Source: Epichloe hybrida (lineage: Eukaryota > Ascomycota > Sordariomycetes > Hypocreales > Clavicipitaceae). Taken from it: a stretch of 64,000 nucleotides of DNA. Location: the NCBI GenBank assembly GCA_019022495.1, contig JAFEKR010000025.1, positions 372,001-436,000 on the forward strand, given 5' to 3'. Made by a program: the position numbers and the translations under genes. Each line of letters starts with the position of its first letter. Within the stretch, counting starts at the first letter, position 1. Below are positions 36,286 through 49,084 of this stretch, one piece after another. The notes under the pieces were generated by a model, which was given only the letters and a program-made list of their open reading frames with translations, was not told the origin of the DNA and did not search any database.

Positions 36286-36476
36286 TGTGAGGCCCCACTC
36301 ACAACACGGGTGCACCCCGCTAGCGCACCACGCTGTAGGGCTAGGTCCACATAACACTAGCAAGCCACTAGCTATAAGTTAGTAACTCACACGCATAACA
36401 CACTTAGACCTAGCAAGCTTTAGTTAATATATAAACGCCCCTATACCTCTTGCCTAGCTATCCCTTTATTCTTATA
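36286..36476 (+). repeat. Gypsy-2b 5' LTR
   Basis: 191 bp, starting TGTGAGGCCCCACTCACAAC and ending in mutated TTCTTATA. The first 70 bp are little affected by RIP. Confidence 0.92.
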
Positions 36477-39250
36477 ATTCTAAAGCTTCTCCTACTAGCT
36501 ACCTAAGAGTAATATAGGGGGGAAAATAACCTAATCTACTAGAACTATACTATATATTACTTAGGATTTACTAGATAATAGTGACACTATAGCTAGGGAT
36601 ATATCACGTTCTATAACCCTATTTAAAGCCACACCCTCTACTATAGTAGTAAAAAAGGCAGCGGTTAGGGAGCAAATTACCTAGCTTAAGTAACTTAAGG
36701 AACTATAGGATTAAGAAAAGGAGCTTACTAACTTAATATAATCTTATAGAGAACTAGTAAAAAGGGGCTAAAAGGATAGTTTATTCTTAAGCCTTAGTAA
36801 CTAAGAAGTTAAGGTCTAAAATATTATAGAACTCTAACACCTTATAAACCTATAGAAGTATAAGATATAGCTTAATAACCTTAACTATGCTTTTAAGGGA
36901 GTAAAGAAGAAGTATTACTAGAATAACTAAAAGATTCTCTTTACACTTAACTATATACATATAAACTATTAGGCTAGATAGGACTAATACATCAAAGAAC
37001 AACTAGCTAACGGTTAGGATTACCCTAAGGATAACTAGGATAAGTTCTAAGACTAGACCCTTACGCTACTTAAAGACTTCGCAAGTCATAATACACAAAT
37101 AGCTATATAGCTAGAAAACGCAAAGTAAAAGGAGGGCTAGAGTCCTATTAAGTTTAGCATCTACTTAGATTCACTAGAGAAACACCTAGAATACACTCTA
37201 GAAAAGACCTATGCTCTTATATTCTTTATAAAATTACTTCCTAACTTATAAAATTATATTAACCTACACGCAAATATCACTAGTCTAACATAAGAAGATA
37301 TTATATAACTTGCCTAGTAATTCTAGGAGGTAATATTAAAGAATAAGCAAAAGCTAAATAATTTAAAAGAGAAAGGGCTATATAAGGTAGCTTAATACTA
37401 AAGACATAACTCCCTATAAGGGCATTAGCTAAATAGGGATTAAAGAGATAAGGATAAGGATAAGGAAAAGACCCTAGCTACTTACCTAAATAATAATAAA
37501 CTATAAGGAAGAAAATAGTACTATAACTATAGTAGTATAAAGCATTTCTTCTATAATTATAACAAGCTAAGGAAAGACTAATAAGAAGGTTAGGAAAACT
37601 CCTAGAGGTAAAAGTAAAAGCCCTTACCTCTACCTTAGACACTAAGGTACTAGTAGGATACTAATTCCACACACTAGTTACTATCCACAGGCATAAAGAT
37701 ATCAAAACAGCAGCGGATCTTAATAGTTACGCTAAGATTAATATTATAAGCGCCTAATTTACATAGACTTATAAGCTTAATTAGGCCAAGGCTATAACAC
37801 CTATCTTAAAGGCAGTAAGGGCTCTAATAGTCCCCTAATATAGTATCTATAAGGTACTTATTTTAATCAAAGATTCATAGGGTAAAGAGAAAGACCTTAA
37901 GTTACTATATATAGCTATTAATAGGGACCTAAGAGCAAAGGGAAGCCCTATATTAATTAGAATACACACGCTTACAAAAAAACATATATATCTCTGCTTA
38001 TACTCATAAGAATAGTAGTTTAAAAAGAGAAAGGTAGCCTTTTTACTACTAACTCCCTATAAGTTTGTAAAAGTAATACGTAATAAGATAATTATATATG
38101 CTATTATAGGTATAATAGAAAATAAGTTTATCTCTCTTAAAGATAAAAAGGAGGCAAAAGTATATAAAACTATTAAAGATATCCTAGAGAAACTACATAA
38201 ATTTAAAGATATATTTACATTAGATAAAGCAAGGAGCCTCCTATTAAAGAAGTTAACTAACCACGTAATTAATCTTATACTAGGAGCTACACCCCTATAT
38301 AAACTAATCTATTCTCTCTCCTAAAATAAACTTAGGGAGCTCTAGGAATATATTAATAATAACCTAAAGAAAGGCTAGATAAGACCCTTAAAGAGCCTAG
38401 CAGGCATACCTATCCTATTTATGCTAAAGAAGGATAGAATGCTATAGCTATATGTTAACTATTAAGGGCTTAATAAGGTAATATAAAAGAATTACTACGC
38501 TCTCCCCCTGATTTTAGAGATCCTTAATTAATACTAAGGGGCCTATTTCTTTTCTAAGATTAATATTAAGGACATATACTACTAAATTCACATTAAAGAA
38601 AGTAATAAATAAAAGATAGCTTTTTATATATATTATAAGCACTATAAGTACCTTATAATGCCTTTTAGGTTAATAAATACCCTAGCTACTTTCTAGAGTT
38701 ATATCTATAAAAGCTATATAAGGTTAGGGAGAGACTAGTATATAACTAGGTAAGAGCTACTAAAGCATAGTTAAAGTATTATAACTAATAACACTAGCTG
38801 TTAACCTTAAAAAGAGGAGACTTAGTACTACTATTAGTAAAGAATATTAGACTTAAGGACGTAAAACAGAAGCTAATCCCTAGATTTATTAAGCTATTTT
38901 AAATACTTAATGCTATAGGTAAATAAGCATACTAACTAGCGCTACCTAATAAGTATAGTTAACTACATAATATATTTCACATTAGTCTATTAGAGCTATA
39001 GAATTACTAGAAAGACACTATAGATAAAGAAATACTAATACTAAACCTTAAAAATAAAGATAATAAATTTAAAGTTAAAGAAGTTAAGGATTATAGGAAA
39101 ACTTATAAAGGTAATAAATACCTAGTAAAATAGAAGGGTTAGCTAAGTAAATATAATTAATAGGTAGTAGTAGAAGATATAGAAAGCGCTTAATACATAA
39201 TTTAGGCCTTCTATTAAAGTAAAATAAGGAGAAAGCATAGTAAGTTATAA
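36477..39250 (+). pseudogene. Gypsy-2b gag-pol relic, deleted
   Basis: Homologous to Gypsy-2a gag-pol. The gag is less mutated than in Gypsy-2a (36967 onwards keeps CATCAAAGAACAACTAGC). The zinc knuckle is near 37510-37570, the protease at about 37600-37960 and the RT fingers at about 38290-38700. The frame then jumps to the integrase C-terminus and the chromodomain-like KYLVKQKG near 39115. It lacks the catalytic centres, so it could only ever have moved in trans. Confidence 0.85.
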
Positions 39251-40547
39251 GCAAATTATAAGCACTAAGGAATAATATTACTATAGTAAAAGCTTAATAT
39301 TATTAGTTACCTAAAAATTCTACCTAGAGGCCTATATTATATTACAAAAAAAAAAGGAAATAGCGCCTAAAGCATAAGTAAAGTAACTAGAAAACCCTCT
39401 ATTATAGCCCCTAGATAGGAGATAACCTTATTATTAATAAACCTATACTCTACCTTATTTTTATTAGCCTAAATTACCTCCTCTATAGTATAGAAAAAGT
39501 AGTACACTACTATAGCCTAGGTAATATAGCTTAGATCTAATAAATAAAGCTAAAGAACTATACGCGCTTCTTATATAGCTAAAGTATTCTCTAGGTCCTC
39601 CTATTAAAATATTAGTAAAGCCCTAGCAAATAGATAATAAAAAGCTAAGGGTAAACTAGGAAAGAGGGGAATAAGGCTATAGCGACTAAGGTAACTTATA
39701 ACTACTACTAAGAGACTAGATAGCTTTAGTAAGAAATAAAGGTAGCTTATATAGAAAGGTTAGTAAATAATAAGTAATTAGGTTAGGATTTAATAGACTT
39801 AATATACCTTTATAGCACTAGTTAACCTAAAGGCAATATAGTATAAGGTGTTTATATAGTTAAATCCTATAACTAAGTTAAGGATATACTTAGTAAAGCT
39901 ATAGTAAGTCTCCTCTAAAAAAATACTAATACTCTCTTTATTTAGGGTAGAAATAGTAATGCCTATAAGGGCTTATACTTACTTATAAATAACTATTAGG
40001 TTAGAAAAGTTACTAGCTATTATTACTATAGCTTAGTATAAAAAAGTTAGTAAGTTAGAAGTATATAGTAATAGAATACTAAGTAACTTACTATCTTATA
40101 GGTATTACTACGCTTATTATATTAGAGATAACACTTTAACTACTTATCCCTAGTAGTACTACTCCTAAGTAAAGAATAAGGAAAACTATATATAATTCTT
40201 AGTAAAGTAGCCTTAATTAGCAAGTACCTCTTAAAGTTAGTGTAGCTAGTGTATAAGTAGTATATATAAGAGCACTTATAGAAGTAAATAGTATTAGCTT
40301 CTATAATAAAATAGTAAGGATAGGTATATAATAAGTTAGGGTAAATAAAGTCTAATTAAAATTAATTAGAATAATCTAGAGTTATAAGGAGAAAAAGGGA
40401 GTAATATAATAGTAAGTTATAATAAAATTTATATTATAAAGCTAACTAATTTATTTATTATTATTTTTATTATTAGCTAGTTAGTAAATAGCTATATTAA
40501 GGCTAGGGAAAGCTATTTAGGAGCCTAGCTATAAGTAAGGGGATAAT
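39251..40547. other. Gypsy-2b 3' region
   Basis: Equivalent of Gypsy-2a 9845-11933 without the SINE. No domain was recognised. It ends in GTAAGGGGATAAT before the LTR. Confidence 0.4.
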
Positions 40548-40738
40548 TATAAGGCCTTACTTATAACATAGGTATACCCTGCTAGCGCACCACGCTATAG
40601 GGCTAGGTTTACATAACACTAGCAAGCCACTAGCTATAAGTTAGCGACTCGCACGCATAACACACTTAGACCTAGCAAGCTTCAGTCAATATACGAACGC
40701 CCCTATACCTCTTGCCTAGCTATCCCTTTGTTCTCACA
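40548..40738 (+). repeat. Gypsy-2b 3' LTR
   Basis: 191 bp, TATAAGGCC...TTCTCACA. The end is intact but the start has suffered RIP, the reverse of the 5' LTR. Confidence 0.92.
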
Positions 40739-40857
40739 TTAAAAAAGTATTATATATATAGTAAAGAAAATTATTAGTTAACTAAGTACTTAAATAAGGA
40801 CTAGAAGAAAGTATTCTAATACTTTAAGAATTACTTCTATATAGACTTAATAGCTTC

Positions 40858-41153
40858 TGTTAGAACAAGCATGATATCAACAAGGCTGCGCGCCTCTGAT
40901 TGGCTGGGCGCGTTGCATCGCGGACCCACATATCTAGCCTAACCGCGCTGCGGTCAGCATTGGCACATGTGGCCTCTTCGCTAATAACCCTAATTAAGGC
41001 CCCTTTTCCTATAATAAATAGCGCACCCTCTTTGCTTCTATTTAATCCCTCTTTTGCTTACAGAAATAGACTAAAATATATAATAATTATATACACTTTA
41101 GTTTACCTTAAAAACCCTACACATAGGTTAATAGTATCCTATAGATACTAACA
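40858..41153 (+). repeat. Copia-B 5' LTR
   Basis: 296 bp, TGTTAGAACAAGC...GATACTAACA. The first half keeps GCGCGCC, ATTGGCTG and CGCGTTGCATCGCGG. The second half is mutated. The open frame 40900-41151 is incidental to the LTR. Confidence 0.93.
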
Positions 41154-41839
41154 CTAATTAGTGGTTATCTCTATAAATACTATAGATTAGCAAGGTTTAT
41201 AGAAGAGGTATTAGTATTAAGGACTTACCTTATAAAAAAGGAAGTACTACTCTAAGATACTAAATATACTAAGGAAGAAGTATATTCTAGCTCTCCTTTT
41301 ACCTTAAGTAACTATAACTAGCTTTATACTAAATCTAAGCTTATTAACTTAATTAAGGCCTAGTTAGTAACTAACCTAACCTATCTTTATTTATTTAATT
41401 AGCATATCTATTACATAAACAAACCCTTAGAAGCGTGTTTATTAAATAATTAAGGCCTAGTTAGTAACTAACCTAACTTATCCTTAATTATTTAATTAAA
41501 CCTACTAAGGGGCAAAGATAATAGCTTTACTTATAATCCTTTAAACCTCTATAATTTCTCTATTTCCTATACCTCTTAATCTACTACTAATATTATAATA
41601 GAATACTAAGATTAACTAGAAGGATTTAGAGCCTAAGATATTCCTTCTAATTATAAACACACCTCCCTTACTAAAGATATTAGAAAAGGAGTTAACCTAT
41701 AAGTTATATCTTACCTCCTTAACTACATCTCCCCTAATTTACACTAGTATATTATATAATAAGCACTAGAGAATAAGAAATTATTTAATCTTAAAGTAAA
41801 CACTACTCTTAAAGAACTTATATCTTAGATTCTTATTAA

Positions 41840-44800
41840 GAAAGTAACCTATAAATATAAGAACCTATACCTATAAACCCTATTTACTATCTTTAATAAT
41901 AACTTTAAAGAATAAAACTAAGAGATATTCTAAGTAGTAAATCCTAAAGCTATAAAAAGTCTTTAAGACTTTCTTTTCTTTAGTAGTATTTATATAGACT
42001 TATAGAGTTACTATAAGATAATAGTTTTACTTAAAGATATTATTAACTATAATAGATTCTATGATTAGAAAGAAGAAGAAATATAGGAAGTTACTAGGAA
42101 GTATTCCCCCTTTAAGAGGTAAATAGTAAAGAAAGACTTTTATAAAGACCTTCTCCTTATTAGTATCCCTTTTTCTAGAGATTAAATAAAATAACTAATT
42201 ACCCTATAATATCCCTAATCCCCTTAGCTACTATAATTACTCCTATTCTATTCCTAAATTCCGTTATACTAATCCCTAAGTATACTAAGTGTGAGGCAAA
42301 GGCATAATAGCAAAGGTAATCCCCCTATTACAAGCCCTTAACTATAAGCCTAGATACCCCTTACTTCCCCTCCTATAGTAAGGCATTATAATCCCCCTCT
42401 ATAGTCTAGAACTATAGCACCCCTTTTATAAGATTTAATTATCCTTATTCCCCCTTAAGAGATAAGCTAACCCTTATTAAAGTAACTACTTAATCTTAAT
42501 AAGTTCTATAATAATAAGAGTATTAAGTATAGCGCTAAGAAGTATAATATTCTTAATATTAAGCTCTTAACTTATAAAAGAAAGTATAAGATACTAGGAA
42601 TTATATAAGAATAGTTAGGCTATAGTTTTAAGTTTATACTAAAAGGAAGACCTCTCTAGTACTTCCTAGAGAACCTTTTAGGCTAAGGAGACCCCTAAGA
42701 TCTCCTAACTCTTATCTATAGGATTAGGTAGAAGTTCAAGACAGATAATACACATTAGAAAAACCATCTATTATAGGGAAAGTTATAACTACTTATAATT
42801 ATCTAAGAGAACCCTAATAAATTAAAGATTAAATACTTTGAAAACCTTATAATAAAGCTTTTAAATCTCTAGAGGGTAAATCCTTATAAATCCTAGTTAG
42901 AATTAGATCTCCGTAGTTAGATTCTAAATGCCTATAAAGGAATCCTAGAATATAAGGCTTATATTATTAACCCTCCCGTTAACCTCTAATGCTTTTGCAA
43001 ATAGATAAGGATATTAATTAGCAAATCTAAAGCTTTAATTAATTAATAGCAGTTCCCTTTAAAAGCTAGCACTAAGGAACACTTTTAGACTAACTATAGG
43101 TATAATAGGAAAGGCAAGGAAGCCTAATATAGTTAATTTATATTAAAGAGCAAGCCTTACCGCTTAAAAAAGTATTATATATATAGTAAAGAAGGTTATT
43201 AGTTAACCAAGCACTTAGATAAGGACTAGAAGAAAGCATTCTAACACTTTAAGAATCATTCCTATATAGACTTAATAGCTTCTTTATATAATATATTCCT
43301 AACATAGTATAAAGGTAATAATAATTCTAAATTAGCTAAAGATAATAATATTAACTAATACCTAATAGAACTTAGTTTTAGCAAAGAAGATAATAATAGC
43401 TAAGTGCTCACAAGCTTCTTTACACATAGGACTACTTATAATAGCTATATAACCACTAAGATTCTCGCTAGTTATATAATGATTTATACTCTAGCTAAGA
43501 AGGATTTATTTAATCTTTAGGAACTAGATAAGGCACTAAGTGTATTTATACTTAAAGGATAATATTTATCTAGAACCTTTAAAGGTATTATAGCTAATAG
43601 AGGTGCCGTGGGATGTTTATTAGTAGGCTACCCTTAATTCTTAGCTTTATAAAGTGTAATACTAACTATTATACTTAATAGGTTAGATACTAGGAAGGCA
43701 AAGATTAAATTTAGCCCTAGAGAGCTAATTAAGGCACTTAGATTAATTAAAGTGCTAACTCTATTTAGAATTATTCTTTTTTAGGTAATCCCTATAAACA
43801 CTCCCTTTCTCTTATGCCTTAATAATATAACCCACCTAAAGATTAATTTTTATATATTAGAGAATGTTTTATAGCAAGGGAATATTAAGGTTCCTATTAT
43901 ATATAAATAAGGGCATATGTAAATACTTCTTAATAAAGAAGAAAGTATTACTTAGAGTTATCTTATAGAGATTAAGCTTTATTAATTATATTAACACTTT
44001 AGACACCCTTTAGTTTAACGCCTTTATAATTTACTATATAAATTAGGGCATAAGGTTAAGTTTAAAGCTATTAAGAAACTAACTAAGGTTTACTAGTAAT
44101 GCTAATTACACGCGGATAGCCTATATTAATTTAAATTCACCCTTTGGGATAAATATGCCTATAATTATGAAATCATTATAGATATCATATATACTAATAG
44201 TAACCACCCTATCCTATAAGTTATTAATACGGCTATATCCTTTAATATAGCTAAATTTATTAAGGATATCTCTGTAAAGACTATATAGGAAGCACTCTAT
44301 CTTTACTAGATTAATATCTATCTAGGCCCCCCGGATTTAATTATTATAGACGCTAGAATAACCTTTAGAGGTAAGGAATTTAAGCAGCTTACATTATTAA
44401 TAGCGATTAAGATTAAAGATATCCCTATTAAGGCTTACTATAGTATTAGTAAGGTTAAATAATATCATAGGCTACTCTAAAGAGCCTATAATATTATTAG
44501 ACAAGAATACCTAACAACGCTAGAGCCCGTAGCGTTGTAAATAGTAGTTAAAGCTATAAATAACACTGTAGGATTAAATAGTCTTATACTAACAGTCCTT
44601 GTTTTTAGCGCGTGTCCTTATATAGTTAAGGAATTACCTTTATTACTAGATATCGCGTAATAAGCCCTTGTAATCTAACTAGTAATAAAGGAAGTTAAGC
44701 GTATTTATACCTAATGGAAGGTTAGCAATGCCCTTACTATAAGGAATAGTCCCGACACCTCTATAACTATTAATCTCCTACTAGGATTGCTTATACACGT

Positions 44801-46740
44801 GTAATATAAAGGCAAAGAATAGAAAGGCCCCTATAAGCTATTAGCTATAGAAGGCAAGACTTACACTCTTAAGCTCCCTTAAGGCCCTAAGGCCTTTAGA
44901 TTAACCTCTATTAGGCCTTTTTATAAAGATCCTAATAAAGAGAGACCTCTTAAGAGCATAGAGGACTAAGATACCCCTCTATAGCCTATAACTACCCCTC
45001 CTATTAATCCCTTAAGGTAAGGACCTAGAAGACCTTAAAAGAACTCTCCTGTTATTATATCTAATGTTAATTACATAAATTAAATAAAAGATAAGACTAA
45101 TGTCTTTCTATTAGCTAAGGAAAGCTCTAATCTTAAGCTTATAATCTAATTACATAAGGAAGGAATTATTAAGACCCCTAGCAAACCCTTTAAGTAGTTT
45201 ACTAAAGCTAAAATTAATACTCTAATTAAACAAGGTATGTTTAAATTTATTAAGTATAATAAAAGAGAGCATAGTAAAACTTAAATTTTTAATTCCTATA
45301 TTATTAATAAGGTAAAGGGTAAGATAACGAATCCGTATAAGAAGTTAAGGCTTATAATCCAAGGCTATAGTAATAAAAAGAAGCTAGTAATTCTCACATA
45401 GGCCCTGATAATCTAATAAGCTAGCTAGTGATTAATCCTTGTGATAACACCTACGTTATTATTACTAGGCCTTATCCTCTAGCTTTGTAATATTATATAG
45501 GCCTATGTGTAAGCATAAATGCTTCTTAGTTATATAATCCTAGCCCGAATCCCTATCTAAATCCGTTACCTATACCCTATAGGTATAATAATATAAGTAA
45601 TTAAGCCTCTATATAGTATTATAAAAGCTAGCACCTACTAGTAGGTAATGTATTATTATTACCATAGAGAAATACTTTAGATAATAACCTTTATATTTAA
45701 CCTATGCCTGCTTATAATAATAAAGGAGAACCTAATCTTTGCGTGTATAGGGATACAAACTAACAATATAATTAGACTATCTAACTATAAGTTCTCTTAA
45801 TAAGAGGAAGATTAATTAAAAGCCACTTCTTTTGCTACTAAACCAAAGTAAATCCTTTCTATAGGGAACCTACTAACCTTTAATAGTAGTATTATTACTC
45901 TTAAAAATAATATAATTACGCTAAGGTAGAAAGGCTAGAGTAAAAAGCTTTAATTAATCCCGCTAACTAATTTAAAATAAGCGTACATAGAATAACAAGC
46001 TTAAGGCGTGTATATTACCTTAATCTACTAGCCTAAAGCCTATTTTAACCTCTCTATTGCTATATAACACTAAGACCTATTGTCCTAAGATATAAAGAAC
46101 CTGAATTAACGAATTTAATAGCAAATTAATAATCTAGACTAAGGATTAAGGTTTATACTATTTAATCTTAAGAAGGTAAAACTTTTTGCATTTATAAATA
46201 GATTATTTACTAATAACTAAGACCTTACTTCTTAACTAGGCTATGTGCTTATCCTAGCTAGTAAAGTCTAAAAAGAAGGCACCTTTATAATCTAAGGTAA
46301 TATTATACACTATAGCTTTACTAAGAGTAAAAGAGTTATAAAAAGTGTGCTTACCTCTAAGATCTATAGTATAGTTACTAGTGCTAATATAGCTTATGTA
46401 ATCTTAACGACGCTTAGGTTAATTACATACTAATTAAACCTCCCTATAATTCCTATTATTATCTATACTAATTTATACTCTTTATATAAATGCCTTATTA
46501 AGCTTAGTACTACAAAAGAGAAGCGCCTTATAATTAATATTATAGCTCTTCGTTAATTATATAAGCAACAAGAGATCTGCGAGATTAGATGGATTAATAG
46601 GAATAACAACCTTGCTAATGTATTTACGAAGGCATTGCTAAATAAGGCATTTAAGAGGTTTATTATAAGTAATAAAGTAACTATTAGGATAGAAAGGTAG
46701 GTTATATAATTATAGCTCTTATATTAATTTAATAAGGTTA
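41840..46740 (+). pseudogene. Copia-B gag-pol relic
   Basis: Copia polyprotein relic with approximate limits. Gag is about 41840-43300, including KYKILGII...EDLSSTS near 42595-42665. Protease is about 43570-43830, with GAVGCLLVGYPQF near 43595 and TPFLLCLNNI near 43800; the catalytic Asp is not seen. GAG-pre-integrase is about 43960-44130 and integrase about 44170-44660, with IYLGPPDLIIIDARITF and YYSISKVKQYHRLL. RT is about 45190-45900; the catalytic motif reads IQTNNII near 45755. RNase H is about 46150-46680, ending NLANVFTKALLN. There are many TAG/TAA stops. Confidence 0.83.
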
Positions 46741-46936
46741 AAGGTATTAAGATTAGGCTTACTTATCCTTATATAGGCTTATAGATTAAATATTATCTTT
46801 TATTACGCCCCTTTCCCTTACTCTTTTCTTATAATATTATCCGTAATTATTTAATCTTACTTATTTATTAATTCTTTTTTAATTATCTTGTTAATATTAT
46901 GCGTTAATAGTTATATTAAAAAGAGAGAGTTTCTAG

Positions 46937-47232
46937 TATTAGAATAAGCATAATATTAATAAGGCTACGCGCCTCTGATTAGCTAGGCGCGTTACATCGC
47001 GAACCCACATATCTAGCCCGACCGCGCTGCGGTTAGCATTAGTATATATGGCCTCTTCGCTAATAACCCTAATTAAGGCCCCTTTTCCTATAATAAATAG
47101 CGCACCCTCTTTACTTCTATTTAATCCCTCTTTTGCTTATAGAGATAGACTAGAATATATAATAATTACGTGCACTTTAGTCCACCCCGAAAACCCTACG
47201 CGTAGGTTAATGGTATCCTGTAGATACTAACA
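46937..47232 (+). repeat. Copia-B 3' LTR
   Basis: 296 bp, TATTAGAATAAGC...GATACTAACA. The start has suffered RIP, while the end keeps CACTTTAGTCCACCCCG and CCTACGCGTAGG. The open frame 47048-47230 is incidental. Confidence 0.93.
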
Positions 47233-47843
47233 GCTTCTTTATATAATATATTTCTAATATAGTATAAAGGTAATAATAATTCTAAGTTAACTTAAGATAA
47301 TAATATTAACTAATACCTAATAAAACTTAGTTTTAGTGAAGAAAATAATAATAGCTAAGTACCTATAAGCTTCTTTATATATAAAACTACTTATAATAGC
47401 TATATAACTACTAAGACTCTTACTAGTAAAGTAATATTTTATGCTTTAGCTAAGAAGGATTTATTTAATCTTTAAGAACTAGATAAGGCACTAAGTATAT
47501 TTACAGTTAAAGAATAATATTTATCTAAAACCTTTAAAGGTATTATAGCTAATATAAGTACTATAGGATATTTATTAGTACGCTACCCTTAATTCTTAGC
47601 TTTATAAAGTATAATACTAATTATTATACTTAATAAGTTAAATACTAGGAGAGTAAAGATTAAATTTAGCCTTAGAGAACTAATTAAGGTACTTAGATTA
47701 ATTAAAATACTAACTTTATTTAGAATTATTCTCTTTTAGGTAATCCTTATAAACACTCCCTTTTTCTTATATCTTAATAATATAACTTACCTAAAGATTA
47801 ATTTTTATATATTAGAGAATATTTTATAGTAAGGGAATATTAA

Positions 47844-47952
47844 ATTTAGTTATTACATATGGCACTAGCTAGGTATTGCTAGTAATTTTTTTAGTTCCTT
47901 GAAAATTAGATGCATTGGCCACAGCCAATGACCCCAAAAAAAATTAAAAATC
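47844..47952 (+). mobile_element. SINE-5, 5'-truncated copy fused to LINE-b
   Basis: Plus-strand 3' end of the SINE family (hairpin at 47912-47929, then GACCCC(A)8TTAAAAATCA). It is followed with one or two shared bases by 5'-truncated LINE-b in the same orientation. There is no target duplication around the SINE alone. Confidence 0.85.
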
Positions 47953-49070
47953 AATATCCACACTACTAAAGAAGCCCTTAAATAAGCCCTTAAAGAGGCT
48001 ATTAAAGAAGGAGCTAAAGAAAGCAACACTTTAACCTAGGCAAGCATTACCACTAGCCTAGCCCTTAAATAAATAAATAGCTTACCTCCCCCCCTCTAGA
48101 TCCCTAGTAAATAGGACTAAGAGGTACTTATTAAAGGGAACACTATCTAGGAATTACTCTAGTCTAGGGGCGCGAAAGATATAGTAATAGTAGTAAACAA
48201 AGCTATAGGCTAGATTATAGTAGTAGTAGCTAGAAGACTCCCTAGTAGGGATATAATTATTACCTTTAAAGGAAACACTACCTAATATAGAGAAAACTAA
48301 AAATAAATTACTAAAGCATTCAGGCTAGAGGTAACCCTTTACTATTATGTACTTAGTGTTATTATTAAAGGATTCCTAACTAAACACACCTCTCTTAAGA
48401 ACCTAGTAATAAAAATCAGAAAGGCTAATAAGGTAAATATAGTAAAGGTAATAGTAAGATAACCCTAAGGTAAAGGCACCTAAAGAACTACTCTAATACT
48501 AGGCCTAGCTAAAGTAAAAAATACTAATAAGATATGCTAAGATAGTATAGTCTTTAAAGCGGAGCTATTCTAAACTAAACTATATAATAAAACCCTATAA
48601 CCCTAATAGTACTATAATTACTTCTAAACTAGCTATATAGCTAAGTTCTATAAGGTAGCACTAAGGTATAGTAAGTATAGAGCTAGCTATTATAAGGATA
48701 GAGAGTCCTCTTACCTAGTAAAAGATAAATAGGTAAAAAAGAACTATATCCTATACTCTAGACTATACCTAGCCTAGTTAAGGGACTATCCTATTCTAAA
48801 AGAGAAGTAAAACACTACTAGAGTAAGATATCTTAAGTAGCCCTCTTACTTTACTACCTGCTCCCTAAGCAGAGACTTAACTATACCTTATAAGAGACCT
48901 AGTATAGTAGTAAAACCTATTATTATAGTAAGTAGAAAGAGAGAATACCTTATAAATATAGAATAAAGTGCTAAATAACTAAGATTAGGAAGCATTAGAT
49001 AGTACGTAAAGTAACTTAGAGCTAGAATAAAGCTAGTATAAGATAGTAGTAACTAATAACCCCCCTAATT
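47953..49070 (+). pseudogene. LINE-b ORF1 relic (zinc-knuckle protein)
   Basis: Gag-like ORF1, truncated at the start. Near 48600-48790 the frame shows knuckle-like runs: ALRYSKYRASYYKDRESSY and YILYSRLYLAQLRDYPI. With RIP-type Cys-to-Tyr and His-to-Tyr changes reversed, these fit CxxCxxxHxxxxC spacing. It would have been an RNA-binding chaperone of the LINE RNP. It is broken by stops. Confidence 0.7.
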
Positions 49071-49084
49071 AATATAATAATATT

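Larger units (their letters stand above)
36286..40738 (+). mobile_element. Gypsy-2b, internally deleted Ty3/gypsy element
   Basis: 4453-bp element with two 191-bp LTRs and a 5-bp duplication TTAAA (36281-36285, 40739-40743), inserted in Copia-B2. Compared with Gypsy-2a, about 2.1 kb is missing at 38703-38710 (Gypsy-2a 7190-9300). The missing part covers the RT catalytic core, RNase H and integrase. Confidence 0.93.
40858..47232 (+). mobile_element. Copia-B, full-length Ty1/copia retrotransposon
   Basis: 6375-bp element with two 296-bp LTRs and a 5-bp duplication GCTTC (40853-40857, 47233-47237). It is inserted into Copia-B2, a copy of its own family. Copia domain order is preserved; all frames are broken by RIP stops. 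Confidence 0.93.
16140..47843 (+). mobile_element. Copia-B2, old host copia element split in four pieces
   Basis: Four separated pieces join into one stretch homologous to Copia-B (about 42298-43885): 16140-16254, 35240-36285, 40739-40857 and 47233-47843. They are separated by hAT-2 (8-bp duplication CCCTTTAT), Gypsy-2b (5-bp TTAAA) and Copia-B (5-bp GCTTC). SINE-4 is inside the second piece. The last piece stops abruptly at the SINE-5/LINE-b junction, and the first begins at the Copia-C LTR. The pieces encode only a decayed gag-to-protease region. Confidence 0.85.

Noticed and set aside
40900..41151. 83-codon frame, similar to 47048-47230
   Set aside because: Both lie in the paired LTRs of Copia-B; there is no coding evidence beyond LTR identity.
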